A stretch of 64,000 nucleotides of DNA from Neisseria musculi (lineage in GTDB: Bacteria > Pseudomonadota > Gammaproteobacteria > Burkholderiales > Neisseriaceae), in assembly GCF_014297595.2 (NCBI RefSeq), contig NZ_CP060414.2, positions 186,001-250,000 on the forward strand, written 5' to 3'. Each line of letters begins with the position of its first letter. The first letter of the stretch is position 1. The position numbers were made by a program, and so were the translations under genes. Below are positions 35,954 to 47,611 of the stretch, one piece after another. The notes below the pieces were generated by a model. The model was given only the letters and a program-made list of their open reading frames with translations, was not told the DNA's origin and did no database searches.

Positions 35954-37654
35954 ATGATGAACAAAGACCAATTCGCCGACAACCACTTTATCCGCACCAT
36001 CATCGAAGACGACCTGCAAAGCGGCCGGCACAGCGCGGTGCACACCCGCTTTCCGCCCGAACCCAACGGCTATCTGCACATCGGCCACGCCAAATCCATC
36101 TGCCTGAATTTCGGTGTGGCTTATGTTTATGACGGCCTGTGCAACCTGCGTTTTGACGACACCAACCCCGAAAAAGAAAATCAGGAATACGTTGATTCGA
36201 TTAAAGAAGACGTGAGATGGCTGGGCTTTGAATGGGCAGGCAGGCCGCATTATGCCTCCGACTATTTCGACCAACTCTTCGATTATGCAGTCGGCCTGAT
36301 TAAAGAGGGAAAAGCCTATGTGGACGATTTGACCGCAGAAGAAATGCGCCAATACCGCGGCACGCTCACCGAGCCGGGCAGAAACAGCCCCCACCGCGAC
36401 CGCAGCATCGAAGAAAACCTTGATTTGTTTTACAAAATGCGCGATGGTGCCTTCCCCGACGGCAGCAAAACCCTGCGCCTGAAAATCGACATGGCCTCGG
36501 GCAACGTGAATATGCGCGACCCCGTGATATACCGCATCCGCCGCGCCCGCCACCACAACACCGGCGACAAATGGTGCATCTACCCGATGTACGACTACAC
36601 CCATGCCGTTTCCGATGCCATCGAAGGCATCACCCATTCACTGTGCACACTCGAATTCGAAGCCCACCGCCCGCTCTACGACTGGGTGCTCGACAATATT
36701 CCCGCGCCGCACCCGATCCGCCCGCGCCAATACGAATTTTCGCGCCTGGAGCTTTTATATTCCATCACCTCCAAGCGCAAACTCAGCCAGCTGGTTTCAG
36801 ACGGTCACGTTTCCGGCTGGGACGACCCGCGTATGCCCACCATATCCGGTATGCGCCGCAGGGGCTACCCCCCCGAAGGGCTGCGCCTGTTTGCCAAGCG
36901 CGCAGGCATTTCCAAATCAGAAAACACAGTCGATATGAGCATACTCGAAGGCGCAGTGCGCGAAGAATTGGAAAATTCCGCCCCGCGCCTGATGGCAGTG
37001 TTGGATCCGATTAAAGTAACACTCACCAATTTTTCAGACGGCCTCACCCAAAGCCGCAGCGCACCGTTCCACCCCAACCACCCCGAAATGGGGGAGCGGG
37101 AAGTTCCGATTTCGCAAACCGTCTATATCGAAGCCGGCGACTTCAGCGAAAACCCGCCCGCCGGCTGGCAGCGTCTGACTCCCGGCGGCGAAGTGCGCCT
37201 GCGCTACAGCTATGTGATCAAGTGCAACGAAGTCGTGAAAGACGAAAACGGCAACATCATCGAACTCAAATGCAGCATCGACCACAACACCTTGGGCAAA
37301 AAGCCCGAAGGCCGCAAAGTGAAAGGCGTGATTCACTGGGTTTCCGCCGAACACGCCGCCGAAATCAAAGTGCGCCTTTACGACCGCCTGTTTACCGTTG
37401 AACGCCCCGATGCCGTGCGCGGCGAAGACGGCAATTATCTGCCGTTTACCGATTTTCTCAACCCCGAATCGGCAAAAGAAACCACCGCCTACGCCGAAAC
37501 CGCCGCACTTGGCCTGCCTCCCGAAAGCCGCCGCCAATTTGAACGGCTGGGCTATTTCGTTACCGACCGCCGCGACCACCGCCCCGATGCCCCCGTGTTC
37601 AACCGCACCGTCAGCCTGAAAGACACCCGGCAGGAAAAACAGACCGATGGATAA
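35954..37654 (+). CDS. glnS: Glutaminyl-tRNA synthetase
   Basis: 566 residues (start at ATG 35954 or the adjacent ATG 35957). Class I aminoacyl-tRNA synthetase charging tRNA-Gln. Motifs: [19 protein letters not shown] (HIGH, near residue 40), [38 protein letters not shown] and [12 protein letters not shown] (KMSKS equivalent, near residue 275). The C-terminal anticodon-binding beta barrels are present. Intact; followed by a DUS hairpin. Confidence 0.97.
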   Translation: MMNKDQFADNHFIRTIIEDDLQSGRHSAVHTRFPPEPNGYLHIGHAKSICLNFGVAYVYDGLCNLRFDDTNPEKENQEYVDSIKEDVRWLGFEWAGRPHYASDYFDQLFDYAVGLIKEGKAYVDDLTAEEMRQYRGTLTEPGRNSPHRDRSIEENLDLFYKMRDGAFPDGSKTLRLKIDMASGNVNMRDPVIYRIRRARHHNTGDKWCIYPMYDYTHAVSDAIEGITHSLCTLEFEAHRPLYDWVLDNIPAPHPIRPRQYEFSRLELLYSITSKRKLSQLVSDGHVSGWDDPRMPTISGMRRRGYPPEGLRLFAKRAGISKSENTVDMSILEGAVREELENSAPRLMAVLDPIKVTLTNFSDGLTQSRSAPFHPNHPEMGEREVPISQTVYIEAGDFSENPPAGWQRLTPGGEVRLRYSYVIKCNEVVKDENGNIIELKCSIDHNTLGKKPEGRKVKGVIHWVSAEHAAEIKVRLYDRLFTVERPDAVRGEDGNYLPFTDFLNPESAKETTAYAETAALGLPPESRRQFERLGYFVTDRRDHRPDAPVFNRTVSLKDTRQEKQTDG

Positions 37655-37658
37655 ACAC

Positions 37659-37686
37659 AGGCCGTCTGAATGGTTTTCAGACGGCT
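37659..37686 (+). terminator. Inverted DUS pair after glnS
   Basis: AGGCCGTCTGAA and complement with a 4-base loop, 5 bp after the stop. Confidence 0.75.
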
Positions 37687-38036
37687 TGCGGTCATCTATA
37701 TTAATGGAATATTTAGTAATAGGATATTTCAGTTAGGGTGGAAATATTTGTTTGATGCGGTTTTGATAGGCTGTTGTCCGGTTTTAGCTTGCCGCATCTG
37801 CGGTGGCTGTTGATTGTCGTGTAACGCTCGGAGGCGGGGACTGTGGAGTGTCAATATGTTTGACACTGCCTGCTGAATTCTCTAAAATCTGATTCCGACA
37901 AAAATTTTGTCGTTCTTTCTGCCGTATCGGCAATCGAATCCCTAAGTATCTTTGAAATTTCGGACGCTCCGTTGCTGTCTGGTTTTCCGTTCTTGCCCAT
38001 CATTAATACATTATTTCAATACATTATTTCTATTTT
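37687..38036. other. Intergenic region before rho
   Basis: No gene seen. The region should carry the rho leader and promoter. In many bacteria the rho leader is autoregulated, but I can point to no specific structure here. A direct repeat TACATTATTTCAATACATTATT occurs at about 38005-38027, just before the start. Confidence 0.5.
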
Positions 38037-39296
38037 ATGCACGTTTCCGAACTACAAACCCAACACATTTCCCGATTACTGGAAATGGCTGAACAGCATG
38101 GCATTGAAAATGCCAACCGTTTCCGCAAACAAGATTTGGTTTTTGCCATTGTGCGCCAGATGATGAAGCAGGGTGAATCGTTTACCTGCTCGGGTACGCT
38201 TGAAATTCTGCCAGACGGTTTCGGTTTTTTGCGCAGTGCCGACACTTCCTATCTGGCCGGCCCGGACGATATTTATGTGTCGCCCAGCCAAATCCGCCGC
38301 TTCAACCTGCACACCGGCGATACCATCGAAGGCAGTGTGCGTGTGCCTAAAGACAATGAGCGTTATTTTGCGCTGGTGCGTTTGGACAGCATCAACGGCG
38401 ATAATCCCGAGGTGTGCAAACACAAAATTCTGTTTGAAAACCTCACGCCGCTTTTTCCTACCACGCAGTTCAAACTGGAGCGCGACATCAAGGCCGAAGA
38501 GAATATCACCGGCCGCGCCGTTGATTTGGTTTCGCCGATAGGCTTCGGCCAGCGCGCGCTTTTGGTGGCACCGCCGAAAACCGGTAAAACCGTAATGCTG
38601 CAAAACATTGCGCATGCCGTTACGGCCAATTACCCCGAGGTGGAGCTGATTGTTCTGCTGATTGACGAGCGGCCGGAAGAAGTAACCGAAATGTCGCGCA
38701 GCGTGCGCGGCGAAGTGGTGGCTTCTACTTTTGACGAGCCGGCGCAGCGTCATGTGCAGGTGGCCGAAATGGTGATTGAAAAAGCCAAGCGCATGGTGGA
38801 ACACAAAAAAGATGTGGTGATTCTGCTGGATTCCATCACCCGGCTGGCGCGCGCCTACAACACCGTGGTGCCGGCTTCGGGCAAAATCCTCACCGGCGGC
38901 GTGGATGCCAATGCGCTGCACCGCCCGAAACGCTTTTTCGGCGCGGCGCGCAATGTGGAAGAGGGCGGCTCGCTCACCATTATCGCCACTGCGCTGGTGG
39001 ATACCGGCAGCCGCATGGACGATGTGATTTTCGAAGAGTTTAAAGGCACGGGCAATATGGAGCTCAATCTCGACCGCCGCATTGCCGAAAAACGTGTGTT
39101 CCCCGCCATCAACATCAACAGATCCGGCACGCGCCGCGAAGAGTTGCTGGTGCCCAACGACCAGCTTCAGCGTATGTGGCTGCTGCGCAAGTTTCTGCAC
39201 CCGATGGACGAAATCGAAGCCACCGAGTTTTTGGTGGGCAAGCTCAGAGATTCTAAAGACAACAATGAATTTTTTGAACTGATGCGCGGCAGATAA
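38037..39296 (+). CDS. rho: Transcription termination factor Rho
   Basis: 419 residues. Hexameric RNA helicase. The N-terminal cold-shock-like RNA domain has [15 protein letters not shown] near residue 55, Walker [14 protein letters not shown] near residue 180, Walker [17 protein letters not shown], and the Q/R loop region [20 protein letters not shown]. The start is ATG 38037. Intact; followed by a DUS hairpin. Confidence 0.98.
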   Translation: MHVSELQTQHISRLLEMAEQHGIENANRFRKQDLVFAIVRQMMKQGESFTCSGTLEILPDGFGFLRSADTSYLAGPDDIYVSPSQIRRFNLHTGDTIEGSVRVPKDNERYFALVRLDSINGDNPEVCKHKILFENLTPLFPTTQFKLERDIKAEENITGRAVDLVSPIGFGQRALLVAPPKTGKTVMLQNIAHAVTANYPEVELIVLLIDERPEEVTEMSRSVRGEVVASTFDEPAQRHVQVAEMVIEKAKRMVEHKKDVVILLDSITRLARAYNTVVPASGKILTGGVDANALHRPKRFFGAARNVEEGGSLTIIATALVDTGSRMDDVIFEEFKGTGNMELNLDRRIAEKRVFPAININRSGTRREELLVPNDQLQRMWLLRKFLHPMDEIEATEFLVGKLRDSKDNNEFFELMRGR

Positions 39297-39302
39297 CCAT
39301 AC

Positions 39303-39329
39303 AGGCCGTCTGAAAATTTCAGACGGCCT
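39303..39329 (+). terminator. Inverted DUS pair after rho
   Basis: AGGCCGTCTGAA and complement with a 3-base loop, 7 bp after the stop. Confidence 0.75.
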
Positions 39330-39354
39330 TCCGTCAACTAAGGCTTGAGGGCTT

Positions 39355-40713
39355 ATGCAGACAATGAACTGGCAGCAACTGCTTTCTACCCGGCGTTTCC
39401 GTTTGAAAGACGGCGAAATTGTGCCTACGGTAACGCCCTCCACCCAGGAAGGTGCCGACGCGCTGCGCACCGATTTCCACATCGATTACGACCGCGTGGT
39501 GTTTTCGGGCGCATTCCGCCGTTTGGGGCGCAAAACGCAGGTGCATCCGTTTGCCGAACACGACCACACCCACAACCGCCTTACCCACAGCGTGGAAGTG
39601 GCCAGTGTGGGACGCAGCTTGGGCAACCGGGTGGGCGTGATGATGCAGGCCGGCGGCTTTCTGCCGCAGGGCAACACCCCGGGCGATATCGGCGCAGTGG
39701 TGCAGGTGGCGTGTTTGGCGCATGATTTGGGCAACCCGCCGTTCGGCCATACCGGTGAAGACGCGCTGCGCGACTGGTTCCGCAATCCCGCCCACAACCA
39801 TTATCTCGAACCGTTGAGCGAAGCCCAGCGCAATGATGTGCAGACTTACGAAGGCAATGCCCACAGCCTGCGCATTTTGGCCAACCTGGAAATGTATCGC
39901 GGCAAGGGCGGTATGCGGCTCACGGCTGCCGCCATCGGCACATTGCTGAAATACCCGTGGACCACGCTAGAGCCCGCCGGCCGCAAAAAATTCAATATCT
40001 ACCAAACCGAGCTGCCTTTTATCCGCCGCGTGGCCGAAGAATTGGGACTAATCGGGCAGGGCGGCGACCGCTGGGCACGCCACCCCTTGTCTTATCTGAT
40101 GGAGGCGGCAGACGACATCTGCTACGCCCTGCTTGATTTGGAAGATGCGGTTGAAATCGGCCTGCTCGGCGATGCCGAAGTGGAAAGCATTTTGGCCGAG
40201 CTCACCTTCACCGAAACGGCGGGCGCATGGCAGGCGCAAAGCAGCCTGCAACGCTGCGCCATGTTGCGCGGCATGGCCATCGGGCGGGCGATTGAAGATG
40301 TGGCGCAAACCTTTATGACGCATCAGCACGATTTGCTCTCCAACCAATTTCAGGGCAGGGATCTGCTTGCTTTGTGCAGCCCCGAAGTGCAAAACACGCT
40401 CGAGAAAGCCAAAGAGCTGGCACGCACGCGCATTTTCCGCCACCAAAGCAAGCTGATGACTGAAATCGCGGCTTTTCCGTGTTTGGGTTTGATTCTCGAC
40501 CTGCTGGTTCCCGCCGCTTATGCGCTGGTTACTCAGAGGCAGGTGAGTGCGCGCCAGTCGCTGGCTTTGGAGCTGCTGAAAAACAGCGATCCGGTTACCC
40601 GTAACGACAGTCTTTATGAAGCCTATATGAAGATTCTCGATTTTGTCGGCGGCATGACCGACAACGCCGCTGCCAAAATGGCACGGGAAGTGTCGGGTAT
40701 CGGCATGGTGTAG
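39355..40713 (+). CDS. dgt: dGTPase-like deoxynucleoside triphosphate triphosphohydrolase
   Basis: 452 residues. HD-domain enzyme splitting dGTP (or other dNTPs) to nucleoside and triphosphate. Metal-binding residues are in HDHTHNRLTHSVEVASVGRS (first His, near residue 65-75) and CLAHDLGNPPFGHTGEDAL (HD pair, near residue 125). YEGNAHSLRIL and the later MEAADDICYALLDLEDAVE complete the fold. Longer than the ~380-residue short type, nearer E. coli Dgt. ATG 39355 or 39364 are both possible; the former has GAGGGCTT upstream. Confidence 0.92.
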   Translation: MQTMNWQQLLSTRRFRLKDGEIVPTVTPSTQEGADALRTDFHIDYDRVVFSGAFRRLGRKTQVHPFAEHDHTHNRLTHSVEVASVGRSLGNRVGVMMQAGGFLPQGNTPGDIGAVVQVACLAHDLGNPPFGHTGEDALRDWFRNPAHNHYLEPLSEAQRNDVQTYEGNAHSLRILANLEMYRGKGGMRLTAAAIGTLLKYPWTTLEPAGRKKFNIYQTELPFIRRVAEELGLIGQGGDRWARHPLSYLMEAADDICYALLDLEDAVEIGLLGDAEVESILAELTFTETAGAWQAQSSLQRCAMLRGMAIGRAIEDVAQTFMTHQHDLLSNQFQGRDLLALCSPEVQNTLEKAKELARTRIFRHQSKLMTEIAAFPCLGLILDLLVPAAYALVTQRQVSARQSLALELLKNSDPVTRNDSLYEAYMKILDFVGGMTDNAAAKMAREVSGIGMV

Positions 40714-41328
40714 TGGACAGGCATACAGATTGCGGTTGGTGCACGCAACACCGCCCGCGTCTGCAACCATCACAATCCGAACCTATCCACAAGCGGCCGG
40801 CGGTCGTCTGAAAAGCCGAAATGCCGCTACCGGCTCCGTAAGTCTGCTGCGCAGCTCCCGCGCAGGCAGAATCGGAATGAAAATACCGAATACCGGTTAA
40901 ACAAATCTTGAAATGCCGAACATTGGAATTTATGCCTGAGGGAAATTGCGGCAAACACACTTTTGGCGGTGTTTTTTTGAATGTTACACAAGTTTCAGCC
41001 TGTTAAAACCCGCTTCGGCCGTCTGAAACCATCCGCCCCGCCCTTGCCTGCTTGGAGTATCTGTTATGGCTTTAACAACCCGGCACTTGGTTGAAGCAGG
41101 GACAGGGGGTAGTTTCAGACGGCCTTGATGATTCTGCAAAAATTTCGGCCTGTATTGATAACAAACTGCCGTAGGGTCGGACTCATGTTGGAATCATGGC
41201 AGCCTTGCCTTGCTTTGTTGCAGCGGCTGCCGTCTTGCCTGTTTGGGCGGGTTGGTTGTTGCCGAACTGCGGTGGCCGGCTTGGCCGGCCGCCCGAAAAC
41301 ATAAGCCGAAGCCGGTTGGGCACAATAT
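40714..41328. other. Intergenic region, no gene supported
   Basis: Several single DUS copies and fragments (40806, 41015, 41115). The plus-strand frames here (e.g. 41196-41426) lack family features and have unusual composition. Some text resembles the intergenic sequence at 41780-41850 (ATCCGAACCTATCCACAAGCGGCCGG occurs in both, inverted), so this is probably repeated intergenic DNA. Confidence 0.5.
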
Positions 41329-41757
41329 TCAGGCCAACACGCCCAAAATCACGCTGTCGGCTTGGAATATGGCACTTGCCTTTTGGCCGGGATGCAGGTC
41401 GAGCTGCTCGGTGCTCTGCATGGTGATGCCCGCCGTAATCAGCGTGCCGCCGCCCGCATCCAATGTAACCACCGAGTTTGCCGCACCGCGTTCGATGCTG
41501 CTGATGACGCCGTTTAAGCGGTTGCGGGCGGAAAGTTTGATGTGTTCCAAATCGGTGGCGATAACGATGTGGGCGGATTTGACTAAAACAATCACGGGGC
41601 TGCCCACCGCCAGGCGCAGATTGTCGCAGCTTTCGCGGGTGATGGCGGCTGCCAGCTCCTGCCCGCCGGGCAGGGAGATGGTTACTTCGCTGTTTACAGC
41701 GTCTTGCCTGATGGTTTTCACGGTGCCGGCAAATTGGTTTCGGGCGCTGGTTTTCAT
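41329..41757 (-). CDS. Molbindin-like protein with two TOBE (Mop) domains
   Basis: 142 residues, two tandem ~68-residue Mop repeats: SARNQFAGTVKTIRQDAVNS (residues 3-22) and LSARNRLNGVISSIERGAAN (residues ~75-95), each ending in a VxxAxIxAxxVIxG-like strand (VKSAHIVIATDL; FQADSVILGVL). Such small cytoplasmic proteins bind molybdate or tungstate as oligomers and store or buffer it. No modABC genes are adjacent. ATG 41757 has AAAGGAAAAACC before it. Confidence 0.88.
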   Translation of the reverse strand: MKTSARNQFAGTVKTIRQDAVNSEVTISLPGGQELAAAITRESCDNLRLAVGSPVIVLVKSAHIVIATDLEHIKLSARNRLNGVISSIERGAANSVVTLDAGGGTLITAGITMQSTEQLDLHPGQKASAIFQADSVILGVLA

Positions 41758-42828
41758 GGTGGTTTTCCTTTTTCAGACGGCCGCCGGCCGCTTGTGGATA
41801 GGTTCGGATTGTGGTGGTTGTATCCGTGGCGCGGGCGGTGTTGCGTGCAGCAACCGTAATCTGTTGCCGTTTGACCGCTTCGCCGGGCAGGGTGGTAACG
41901 GGGCGGAATGGACGAAGCTGCTGTCGTCCAAGCTGCCGGTCAGACCGTGTTTATATCGGCAGACGCATATGTTGATACGGCCTTTCCCAACCGGCCGCAC
42001 ACCGTTTAGGGCTTTCAAGCGGGACACGGTCAAGCCGGGCTGTTGCCGTATTCTATAATAATCAGACGGGGCATGCGGTTGCTTTTGAGGCCGTCTGAAA
42101 GTTTGTTGGTCAGTCAAGCGGAGGCTGCGGCGGATACGGCTGCTTCAGACGGCCGGGCATCTGCCGCCGGCGAAGATGCGGAGCCGACCATAGATAAAGG
42201 CGATGATACCCAATCGATGCCTGGTGTCCAAACGTTTGTTCCGTGCGCAAAAGCAGATTGCGGCCAAGCTCCGCGTCAAATACTTCTGCCGCAGCGGGCC
42301 CTCCTGATTCCGGCATGGGCTGGCAGGCCGTTGCCGGCCGGCTTTTGCAAAAATACCTTAAGGCCGTCTGAAAGGCCTGAATACCGTTATTTCCGTGCCG
42401 GCAGAAAGCCAATGAATATTAATGAATATATTGAATGGTTGAAGCATTGGCGAAACCCATATTTAAGATGCGGAACGTTTGAACTCCCGCGCGCGGGCAA
42501 CGGCAAATCAACTCTCTGTGATGCTTTTGAATTTGGTAAAGGTCTCAAACAATGCAGAGCCGGCTCGGTTGCCGTTTTAGGCGGCCTGCAAAACCGATCT
42601 TTCCGCACCGGAGCGCGGCAACGCCGCACTGAAACGGAGCAGATCCATTATAACTGCTGCCCCGTGCTTGTTTCAGCGGATCGTCCGAATAAGGAGTTTT
42701 CAGACGGCCTGTTGCAGATTGGCGGTTGGAAACTATGGATTATTCCCGTGATTAATGATATTTTCGCCTTAGCTTTGCTGCAGTAGCGGCAGGGCACAAT
42801 GAGAAAAAATATTTCAGGAGAATCCGAT
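41758..42828. other. Long intergenic region before glcB
   Basis: Holds several DUS copies (41776, 42089, 42148, 42361, 42701). A plus-strand frame is open from 42043 to 42786 and its last part begins MNINEYIEWLKHWRNPYLRC at 42412, but it runs through three DUS copies, changes composition and matches nothing I know. I regard it as decayed or non-coding. The glcB promoter should lie after 42700. Confidence 0.5.
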
Positions 42829-45003
42829 ATGGCATACAACTACACCCGCGCCGCCGGCTTGCAGGTGGACAACCATCTTTATCAGTTTGTCGAAGCAGTG
42901 CTGGCCAAACACCCGAATGTGGAATCCGCCGCATTCTGGCAGGGCTTCACCGATTTGGTGCGGCAGTTTGCCCCGCGCAACCGCGCCCTTTTGGAAAAGC
43001 GCGACCGCATTCAGGCCGAACTTGATGCCTGGCACAAGCAAAACCCCGGCCCTGTGCAGGACGAAGCGGCCTATCAGGCGTTTTTAAAAGACTTAGGCTA
43101 TCTGGCCGATGCCCCCGCGGCATTCAAAATCACCACCGCTCATGTTGATCGTGAGCTGGCAGAGCAGGCCGGCCCGCAACTGGTGGTGCCGATCAACAAC
43201 GCCCGCTATGCGCTCAATGCCGCCAATGCCCGCTGGGGCAGCCTTTATGATGCGCTTTACGGCACCGATGCCATCGAGCAGAGCAGCGATCTTGCGCCCG
43301 GCAAAGGCTACAATCCCAAGCGCGGCGATGCCGTGATTGCCTTTGCCCGCAAATTTCTCGACAACAGCATTCCGCTGGCGCAAGGCAGCCATCAAGACGT
43401 TACGGCCTACACCGTTTCCCAGGGCCGTCTGAAAGCCAGGCTGGACAACGGCAGCGAAAGCGGCCTGGCTTCGCCCGAATGTTTCACAGGCTACAACGGC
43501 AGCCCCGATGCGCCTGCTTCGCTGCTGTTTTTACACAACGGGCTGCATATCGATATCTTAATCGACAAAAACAGCCCCATCGGCAGCCAAGACCCGGCCG
43601 GCGTGAAAGACATCGTGCTCGAAGCAGCTTTGAGCACCATTATGGACTGCGAAGACTCGGTGGCCGCAGTCGATGGCGAAGACAAAACGCTGGTATACGC
43701 CAACTGGTTCGGCCTGATGGGCGGCACACTCACCGAAGAAGTGGAAAAAGGCGGCAAAACTTTCACCCGCAGCCTCAACCCCGACCGCGCCTACACCAAG
43801 CCGGACGGCAGCGGCAGCTTCACACTGCCCGGCCGCTCGCTTTTGTTTATCCGCAATGTCGGCCATCTGATGACTACCCCTGCCGTGCTCGATGAAGCGG
43901 GCAGCGAAATTCCCGAAGGCATCCTTGACGGCGTGATGACCGCGCTGATTGCCCCGTTTGATTTCCAGCGCAGCGAAAACAAAAACAGCCGCGCAGGCTC
44001 GGTGTATATCGTGAAGCCGAAAATGCACGGCCCCGAAGAAGTGGCGTTTGCCGATGAATTGTTTGCCGCCTTTGAAGATTTGGCCAAACTGCCGCGCAAT
44101 ACCCTGAAAATGGGCATTATGGACGAAGAACGCCGCACCTCTGCCAATCTCGCCGCCTGCATTGAGGCGGCCAAAGAGCGCGTGGTGTTTATCAACACGG
44201 GCTTTCTCGACCGCACCGGCGATGAAATGCACACCTCCATGCACGGCGGCGCGTTTATCCGCAAAGGCGATATGAAGTCGAGCAGATGGATTAACGCCTA
44301 TGAATTAAACAACGTGCAAACCGGCCTGCAATGCGGCCTGCCGGGCAAAGCGCAAATCGGCAAAGGCATGTGGGCGATGCCCGATTTGATGGCCGAAATG
44401 CTCAAACAGAAAATCAGCCACCCGAAATCCGGCGCCACCACCGCCTGGGTGCCGTCGCCCACCGCCGCCACCCTGCACGCCCTGCATTACCATCAGATAA
44501 ATGTGTTTGATGTGCAGAAAACGCTGCTCGCACAACCGCCGCACAACCATACCGATGATTTGCTCGCCATTCCGTTTGCCGCAGAACGCAACTGGTCTGC
44601 CGAAGATATCCGGCAGGAACTCGACAACAACTGCCAGGGCATACTCGGTTACGTGGTGCGCTGGGTGGAGCAGGGCGTAGGCTGCTCGAAAGTGCCCGAC
44701 ATCCACAACACAGGCCTGATGGAAGACCGCGCCACCCTGCGCATTTCCAGCCAGCACATCGCCAACTGGCTGCTGCACGGCGTAGTGAGCGAAACACAGG
44801 TGCGCGAAACGCTGGAACGCATGGCCGGCGTAGTGGACAAGCAAAACGAAGGCGATGCTGCCTACACGCCGATGGCCGGCCGTTTCGCCACTTCGCCCGC
44901 TTTTCTCGCTGCCTGCGATTTAATCTTTAAAGGCACCGAGCAGCCCAACGGTTACACCGAGCCGCTGCTGCACCACTGGCGGCGTGTCGCCAAAGCAGGC
45001 TGA
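42829..45003 (+). CDS. glcB: Malate synthase G
   Basis: 724 residues, the size of the G isoform. Condenses glyoxylate with acetyl-CoA to malate. Visible: [40 protein letters not shown] (metal-binding Glu and Asp), [24 protein letters not shown] segment, [20 protein letters not shown] and [23 protein letters not shown] 42829 has CAGGAG eight bases upstream; an earlier in-frame ATG at 42799 adds ten unmatched residues. No isocitrate lyase gene is in the window. Confidence 0.96.
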   Translation: MAYNYTRAAGLQVDNHLYQFVEAVLAKHPNVESAAFWQGFTDLVRQFAPRNRALLEKRDRIQAELDAWHKQNPGPVQDEAAYQAFLKDLGYLADAPAAFKITTAHVDRELAEQAGPQLVVPINNARYALNAANARWGSLYDALYGTDAIEQSSDLAPGKGYNPKRGDAVIAFARKFLDNSIPLAQGSHQDVTAYTVSQGRLKARLDNGSESGLASPECFTGYNGSPDAPASLLFLHNGLHIDILIDKNSPIGSQDPAGVKDIVLEAALSTIMDCEDSVAAVDGEDKTLVYANWFGLMGGTLTEEVEKGGKTFTRSLNPDRAYTKPDGSGSFTLPGRSLLFIRNVGHLMTTPAVLDEAGSEIPEGILDGVMTALIAPFDFQRSENKNSRAGSVYIVKPKMHGPEEVAFADELFAAFEDLAKLPRNTLKMGIMDEERRTSANLAACIEAAKERVVFINTGFLDRTGDEMHTSMHGGAFIRKGDMKSSRWINAYELNNVQTGLQCGLPGKAQIGKGMWAMPDLMAEMLKQKISHPKSGATTAWVPSPTAATLHALHYHQINVFDVQKTLLAQPPHNHTDDLLAIPFAAERNWSAEDIRQELDNNCQGILGYVVRWVEQGVGCSKVPDIHNTGLMEDRATLRISSQHIANWLLHGVVSETQVRETLERMAGVVDKQNEGDAAYTPMAGRFATSPAFLAACDLIFKGTEQPNGYTEPLLHHWRRVAKAG

Positions 45004-45031
45004 ATATAGCGCAATGCATTCTGATGCACAC

Positions 45032-45060
45032 AGGCCGTCTGAAAGCGTTTCAGACGGCCT
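45032..45060 (+). terminator. Inverted DUS pair after glcB
   Basis: AGGCCGTCTGAA and complement with a 5-base loop, 28 bp after the stop. The 167 bp from here to radA hold nothing else evident. Confidence 0.75.
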
Positions 45061-45227
45061 GTGTGCAGTTGGTTTTGCCTTGGGTTCTGTATGGTAGTTG
45101 TGATATTTTCTGACGTTCGTTAGCAGAAATGAAGCGGGTTTATTTATTATTGTATCGTTGTTTGAACGGTTGTGTGCAGAGATGGTTTGGCAGGTGTTTT
45201 CTGCATTTCCCGGTGCCCGGTTTATGT

Positions 45228-46607
45228 TTATTCTGCTGCATTTCGGCACACTTCCACCGCATCCTGCAAACCGGACACGCCGAAAATCTGCAGATTGGGA
45301 AACTCTTTGGGGTTGCGCGGCAGGTTGGCTTTGGGCACCACCGCGCGCTTGAAGCCGAGTTTTTCGGCTTCTTTGAGCCGCTCCTGCCCGCGCGCCACGG
45401 GGCGCACTTCGCCGCTTAAGCCGATTTCGCCGAAGGCCACCATTTTTTCGGGCAGAGGGCGGTTGCGGAAGCTGGAAAGCATGGCGAGGATAATTGCCAA
45501 GTCGGCGGCCGGCTCGTTGATTTTCACGCCGCCCACCGCGTTGAGAAACACGTCTTGGTCGAAGCAGGCGATGCCGGCGTGGCGGTTTAAGACGGCCAGC
45601 AGCATGGCGAGGCGGTTTTGCTCGAGGCCGACAGTGAGCCGCTTGGGCGTGAAGCCGTGGGCATCGTCCACCAGCGCCTGAATTTCCACCAGCAGCGGGC
45701 GGCTGCCCTCCTGCGTTACCAACACGCAAGAACCCGGCACATCATCACGGTAGCTGGCCAGAAAAATGGCCGAGGGGTTGGACACGCCTTTCAGGCCGTG
45801 TTCGGTCATGGCAAACACGCCCAATTCGTTGGCCGCGCCGAAGCGGTTTTTGATGGCGCGTATCATGCGGTAGTTAGAATGTTGGTCGCCCTCGAAATAC
45901 AGCACGGTATCGACCATATGCTCCAGCACGCGCGGGCCGGCGATGGCGCCGTCTTTGGTAACGTGGCCCACCAAAATCATAGCAATGCCCATCTGCTTGG
46001 CCATGCGGGTAAGCTGGGCGGCGCATTCGCGCACCTGCGACACCGAGCCCGGTGCAGAAGTGATTTGGTCGGAATACATGGTTTGAATCGAATCGATAAC
46101 GACAACGGCAGGTTCGTGCTGTTTTAAGGCCGTCTGAACCGCTTCCATGCGGATTTCGGCCAGCAGGTTCACGCCTTCGCTTTTCAAACCCAAACGCTGC
46201 GCGCGCAACGCAACCTGCTGCGCCGATTCTTCGCCCGACACATACAGCACCTTTCGGTTTTTCGCCATCACGGCCACAGTTTGCAGCAGCAGTGTCGATT
46301 TGCCGATGCCGGGGTCGCCGCCGAGCAGAATCACCGCCCCGCCAACTAGGCCGCCGCCGAGCACGCGGTCGAGTTCGCTCATGCCGGTAGGCGCGCGCGG
46401 CACTTCGATGGCGGTAACTTTTGACAAATCCTGCACCTGCGCGGTATCCGCCGCCCACGATTGGAAGCGCGCGTTTTTCGGCTCGGGCGCGGCGAGGCTT
46501 TCTTGCAGCGTGTTCCACTCGCCGCAATGCGGGCATCTGCCCTGCCATTTGGGCGCGGTGCCGCCGCATCCGCTGCATTGGTAAACGGTTTTCGGTGCTT
46601 TTGCCAT
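45228..46607 (-). CDS. radA: DNA repair protein RadA (Sms)
   Basis: 459 residues. RecA-like branch migration helicase used in recombination and, in competent bacteria, in transformation. Zinc finger CSGCGGTAPKWQGRCPHCGE (residues 11-30), Walker A GGDPGIGKSTLLLQ near residue 97, RadA-specific KNRFGAANELGVFAM near residue 258, and the Lon-like C-terminal domain (DVFLNAVGGVKINEPAADLA; GEIGLSGEVRPV). Divergent from the Sel1 gene. Confidence 0.97.
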   Translation of the reverse strand: MAKAPKTVYQCSGCGGTAPKWQGRCPHCGEWNTLQESLAAPEPKNARFQSWAADTAQVQDLSKVTAIEVPRAPTGMSELDRVLGGGLVGGAVILLGGDPGIGKSTLLLQTVAVMAKNRKVLYVSGEESAQQVALRAQRLGLKSEGVNLLAEIRMEAVQTALKQHEPAVVVIDSIQTMYSDQITSAPGSVSQVRECAAQLTRMAKQMGIAMILVGHVTKDGAIAGPRVLEHMVDTVLYFEGDQHSNYRMIRAIKNRFGAANELGVFAMTEHGLKGVSNPSAIFLASYRDDVPGSCVLVTQEGSRPLLVEIQALVDDAHGFTPKRLTVGLEQNRLAMLLAVLNRHAGIACFDQDVFLNAVGGVKINEPAADLAIILAMLSSFRNRPLPEKMVAFGEIGLSGEVRPVARGQERLKEAEKLGFKRAVVPKANLPRNPKEFPNLQIFGVSGLQDAVEVCRNAAE

Positions 46608-46786
46608 AAAGGTTCCTGCCGGATGGTAGAGGCCGTCTGAACGGCAGCGAAAAAACCGATTGTAAGCGCAAAACCGCGCCGGATATACCCTTAAGGGCTA
46701 AAAAATATCCGTATATCTTTATTTCAAACACACATAATATGCGGTTGTTATTATTTCAATAGAATAACGTTACCCGTGTTGAAACC

Positions 46787-47563
46787 ATGAAAAAAGCTGC
46801 ATATTCCCATTTGGCCGCCGCTGTTTTGACCGTTTTCGCCCTGCCGGTTGCCGCCGACCCCCGCGTACCCGACCGGCAGGCACAATACGAGATGGCATCA
46901 GCCTATGAAACCGGCGGCGGTGTGGAGCAGGATGATCAGCGCGCGGTTAAGCTGTATCTCAAAGCAGCCCGAAAAGGCCATGCCGGAGCGCAGGCGCATT
47001 TGGGCATGATGTATCACGAAGGGCGGGGCGTGAAAGAAAACGCCAAAGCAGCGGTATCGTGGTACCGTAAAGCTGCCGCGCAAGGCAACGGCGATGCCCA
47101 AAACAATCTCGGCCGTATGTATTTTTACGGCTACGGCGTGGCGCAGGATTACAAACAGGCTTTCGGGTGGTTCAGGCAGGCGGCCGGAAACGGCCACGGA
47201 ACCGCCCAAAAAAACCTTGCCTATATGTATGCACACGGCACGGGAGTGGAGCAGGATATGAAGCAGGCCGCCTATTGGTATGAGCAGGCCGCTAAGCAAG
47301 GCTTGGCGGAAGCGCAAACTGAAATCGGTTTTTTCTATGACGAAGGCCGCGGCGTGGAAGCCGATGTGGAGAAAGCTGCGCTGTGGTACACACAGGCTGC
47401 CGATTTGGGCAGCGCGGTGGCACAATATAATTTGGGGCATATGTATTTGGAAGGCAGGGGTGTGGTGAGAAATGTTGAAAAAGCCCATGCGTTGTTCCGA
47501 CAGTCGTGCAGCAGCGGTGATGAAGATGCGTGCAAGCTGGTGTCGGCCATGCCGGACAATTGA
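46787..47563 (+). CDS. Exported Sel1-like repeat protein
   Basis: 258 residues. Signal peptide (residues 1-24, ending PVAA). Then six Sel1-type (SLR) helical repeats of 36 residues: ALGMMYHEGRGVKENAKAA-like units such as AHLGMMYHEGRGVKENAKAA, NLGRMYFYGYGVAQDYKQAF, NLAYMYAHGTGVEQDMKQAA, and EIGFFYDEGRGVEADVEKAA. A final CSSGDEDACKL has a Cys pair. SLR proteins usually act as adaptor scaffolds; the partner is not known here. Followed by an AT-dialect DUS hairpin. Confidence 0.88.
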   Translation: MKKAAYSHLAAAVLTVFALPVAADPRVPDRQAQYEMASAYETGGGVEQDDQRAVKLYLKAARKGHAGAQAHLGMMYHEGRGVKENAKAAVSWYRKAAAQGNGDAQNNLGRMYFYGYGVAQDYKQAFGWFRQAAGNGHGTAQKNLAYMYAHGTGVEQDMKQAAYWYEQAAKQGLAEAQTEIGFFYDEGRGVEADVEKAALWYTQAADLGSAVAQYNLGHMYLEGRGVVRNVEKAHALFRQSCSSGDEDACKLVSAMPDN

Positions 47564-47611
47564 ACGGCAAATCGGCATCGGCCGCCGCTCAGCAGGGAGC
47601 CGCCCAAGCTA

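Noticed and set aside
38076..39482. 468-codon minus-strand open frame over rho
   Set aside because: Shadow frame; composition rich in His, Phe and Gln without domains.
42043..42786. 247-codon plus-strand frame upstream of glcB
   Set aside because: It runs through three uptake sequences and changes composition, with no recognisable domain. Left as intergenic.
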